Shown here: positions 62,625 to 64,000 of the stretch, in pieces
Numbering within the stretch: position 1 is the stretch's first letter
How the letters are laid out: every line of letters starts with the position of its first letter
From: Martinezella lusitana
Lineage (GTDB): Bacteria > Pseudomonadota > Alphaproteobacteria > Rhizobiales > Rhizobiaceae
Reading direction: 5' to 3'
DNA length: 64,000 nt
NCBI RefSeq assembly: GCF_010668395.1
Contig: NZ_WUEY01000023.1
Location: 29,472 to 93,471 of the forward strand
The notes under the pieces: model-generated
What the model was told of the DNA's origin: nothing
Database searches by the model: none
The model's input: only the letters and a program-made list of their open reading frames with translations
Made by a program: the position numbers and the translations under genes

Positions 62625-63269
62625 ATGAGGGAAGAACTACGCGCATTAAAATCCCTGGCCGGGCCGTTTCCCTCGTTCGAGGCGGATCTGACGCCCGACG
62701 AGCCGCGCGACTTGTTTTCCGTCTGGCTGCGCGATGCCATCGAGGCGGGTATCAAGGAGCCGCACGCCATGGTGCTGTCCACGATCGACGAGACTGGCGT
62801 GCCGGATGCCCGCGTTCTCATCCTGAAGAACCTCGACCAGCGCGGCTGGCACTTCGCAACGACGGGCGGCGGCCCGAAGGGTCGGCAGATTGCCGCCAAT
62901 CCGTCCGTGGCGCTGACCTTCTACTGGCCGCAGCTTGGCCGGCAAGTTCGTTTGCGGGGAATGGCGTTTCAGGCCGAGGCCCACGAGCGCTATGCCGATT
63001 TTCGCGCGCGTGCGCCGGCCGCCAAGGCGGTCGCGTTGACGGGACGGCAGAGCGAGGTTCTGGGCTCGCCGCAGGACCTGGAGGATTCATTGGCCCTGCA
63101 GAACAGGCGATTGCGAGAGGAGCCCGATCTTGTTGCCGCGGGGTGGGCGCTTTTCATCGTCATGCCGCATGAGGTCGAGTTCTGGCAGGGCGATAGCGAG
63201 CGCCGGCATCATCGCCTGCGGTATCGACGGGAAAAGGCCGGCTGGGTGAAGGAGCGGCTCTGGCCCTGA
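62625..63269 (+). CDS. PdxH-family pyridoxamine/pyridoxine phosphate oxidase
   Basis: 214-residue FMN-binding split-barrel protein. Family segments: VLSTIDETGVPDARVLILKNLDQRGWHFAT near the FMN site, FYWPQLGRQVRLRG, and a C-terminal VEFWQGDSERRHHRLRYRRE matching the PdxH dimerisation/PNP-binding end. PdxH makes pyridoxal phosphate from the pyridoxine or pyridoxamine phosphates. The N-terminus differs from the usual rhizobial PdxH, so this may be a paralogue with a changed role. GAGGAGGG precedes the ATG. Confidence 0.82.
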   Translation: MREELRALKSLAGPFPSFEADLTPDEPRDLFSVWLRDAIEAGIKEPHAMVLSTIDETGVPDARVLILKNLDQRGWHFATTGGGPKGRQIAANPSVALTFYWPQLGRQVRLRGMAFQAEAHERYADFRARAPAAKAVALTGRQSEVLGSPQDLEDSLALQNRRLREEPDLVAAGWALFIVMPHEVEFWQGDSERRHHRLRYRREKAGWVKERLWP

Positions 63270-63296
63270 TGGTCGGGCCTGGCTGGTGGCAAAGGA

Positions 63297-63323
63297 CGCA
63301 CCGGCGCAAACTGCGCCGGTGCG
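63297..63323 (+). terminator. Hairpin after the PdxH-family gene
   Basis: CGCACCGGCGCA and TGCGCCGGTGCG form a perfect 12-base-pair stem with a three-base loop, 27 bases after the stop codon. No T-run follows. It separates this operon from the rRNA promoter region. From 63324 to 63634 I see no gene, only an AT-rich tract at about 63574-63611. Confidence 0.6.
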
Positions 63324-63634
63324 GGTCTCATGGCTCCGGTCGGCCATAAGCGCCCGAATATGCCTGCGGCCGTCCAATGGTCTTGGCGACGAGCACGTTG
63401 GCGGGACCATTTGTCGAGGTTCGATGGCGTGAGATGTGGGAACTGGCATCGATGGTTCATTGCTGGATGGTCGATTTTCGAAAATCCGTCTCGCCGAGAA
63501 AACAAAGCCTGCTCGATCGGATGTCATGCGAGGCTCTGGAAGGCCCTCAAATGGAGCGCTTTATCGAGCCTGGATAAATTATAAAGTAATTACAATAAGT
63601 TATAAAAAACATGAACGAGGATCGATTTTGGCCA

Positions 63635-63664
63635 TTGACGATTTCATGCCGGCCAATCTATAAG
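63635..63664 (+). promoter_or_regulatory. Ribosomal RNA operon promoter
   Basis: -35 TTGACG (63635-63640), 18 bases, -10 TATAAG (63659-63664). Transcription should start near 63671 at CACTGACGAGG, as in known rhizobial rrn leaders. The AT-rich tract at about 63574-63611 may act as a distal upstream element. Confidence 0.75.
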
Positions 63665-63670
63665 CCCGAT

Positions 63671-64000
63671 CACTGACGAGGGCGGCGGCGCTGCTGGCGA
63701 CGAAGTCCTTCGCTCTGGTGTTTCCTGGATTGGCTGCGATGCTGATTGCTGGTTCTGGGCTTGAGGGCCTGGGATTGCGGGAAGGAATTTCGACTGGGTT
63801 TTTCTGGTCTGTTATTTGACAATTGAAGAAGAGAAGAAAGAGAAACGTGGGCGGCGAAGCTTGCGGGACCGGGAGAGATTTCGGTTCTGGAAAGAGACTT
63901 CGACGGTTACGTTTTGAACAAGAGAATACACCTCGTTTTGGCGCAGTGATTGCGTTTTGAGACGAGTGTGAGTTCTCGTCGATTCAGAATGACGTGATTT
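63671..64000 (+). ncRNA. 5' leader of a 16S-23S-5S rRNA precursor
   Basis: The sequence matches, from memory, the leader that precedes 16S rRNA in Rhizobiaceae, including the closing segment GATTCAGAATGACGTGATTT just before the mature 16S start. A boxA-like antitermination element TGTTATTTGACA (63810-63821, nine of twelve positions as in TGCTCTTTAACA) is present. The 16S gene itself must begin shortly beyond the window end. Confidence 0.75.

Noticed and set aside
63816..63821. TTGACA as the rRNA promoter -35
   Set aside because: No -10 at the right distance; the bases are part of the boxA-like antitermination element. The promoter lies about 180 bases upstream.
1..64000. Mobile elements, CRISPR arrays or prophage
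   Set aside because: No transposase, integrase, phage gene, terminal repeats or spaced direct repeats were seen; gene content and composition are even.

Overview
The window looks like chromosomal DNA of a fast-growing rhizobium (Rhizobiaceae; Rhizobium, Agrobacterium or Ensifer type). It is GC-rich and dense in ABC importers and LysR, AraC and LacI regulators. It carries a rhizobial-type 5-aminolevulinate synthase (HemA), a DUF1236 protein and a FhuB fusion permease, and its last 330 bases match the promoter and leader of a ribosomal RNA operon. I see no insertion sequence, prophage, CRISPR array or tRNA. The species cannot be fixed from this sequence alone.

Layout. 1-1300: start of an unknown gene and hemA. 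1649-6094: an AraC regulator, an aldehyde dehydrogenase and a copper amine oxidase, the same trio as E. coli feaR-feaB-tynA (aromatic amine use). 6237-17296: a polyamine locus. A PotABCD-like importer, an agmatinase-family ureohydrolase and a LysR lie on the minus strand; a cupin, a PuuB-like oxidase, an aldehyde dehydrogenase and an amidohydrolase are divergent. 17462-17860: a small DUF1236 protein. 17913-24745: one six-gene sugar operon (RbsBAC-type importer, PfkB kinase, GatZ/KbaZ protein, LacI repressor) with a perfect palindromic operator on its -35 box; D-tagatose or a related hexitol is the likely substrate. 25022-27426: HxlR, SnoaL-like and AzoR genes, then a small rhizobial protein. 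27488-35537: an N-heterocycle locus (NitT/TauT importer, cytosine-deaminase-like amidohydrolase, FAD-linked oxidase, quinone reductase, LysR, creatininase) with a shared 13-mer in two promoters. 35812-37871: xanthine/uracil permease and PhnA-like protein. 38055-45181: a FecI-FecR-TonB receptor-FhuD-FhuB siderophore cassette without its own ATPase.

45718-56395 is the most novel region. One nine-gene minus-strand operon joins a DapA-superfamily lyase, an intact 3-hydroxyanthranilate 3,4-dioxygenase, a complete branched-chain-type importer, an aspartate-dehydrogenase-like enzyme and an arylformamidase-like hydrolase. A LysR gene flanks it on one side and an aldehyde dehydrogenase on the other. 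The usual decarboxylase (ACMSD) and aminomuconate deaminase are absent, which suggests a variant aromatic amino-acid catabolic route.

57066-60722 is a second unusual system: a FecBCD/BtuCD-type importer whose operon ends in a ModA-like protein without a signal peptide. A ModE-like box lies on a perfect TATAAT promoter upstream, so a class II molybdate/tungstate importer is likely. 60773-63269: a LysR, a methyltransferase and a PdxH-family oxidase. 63635-64000: rRNA promoter and leader, with the 16S gene expected just outside.

The window is therefore mostly a set of self-contained uptake-plus-catabolism modules, each with its own regulator. Many genes are translationally coupled (ATGA, GTGA, TGATG overlaps) and several use GTG or TTG starts with good ribosome binding sites.
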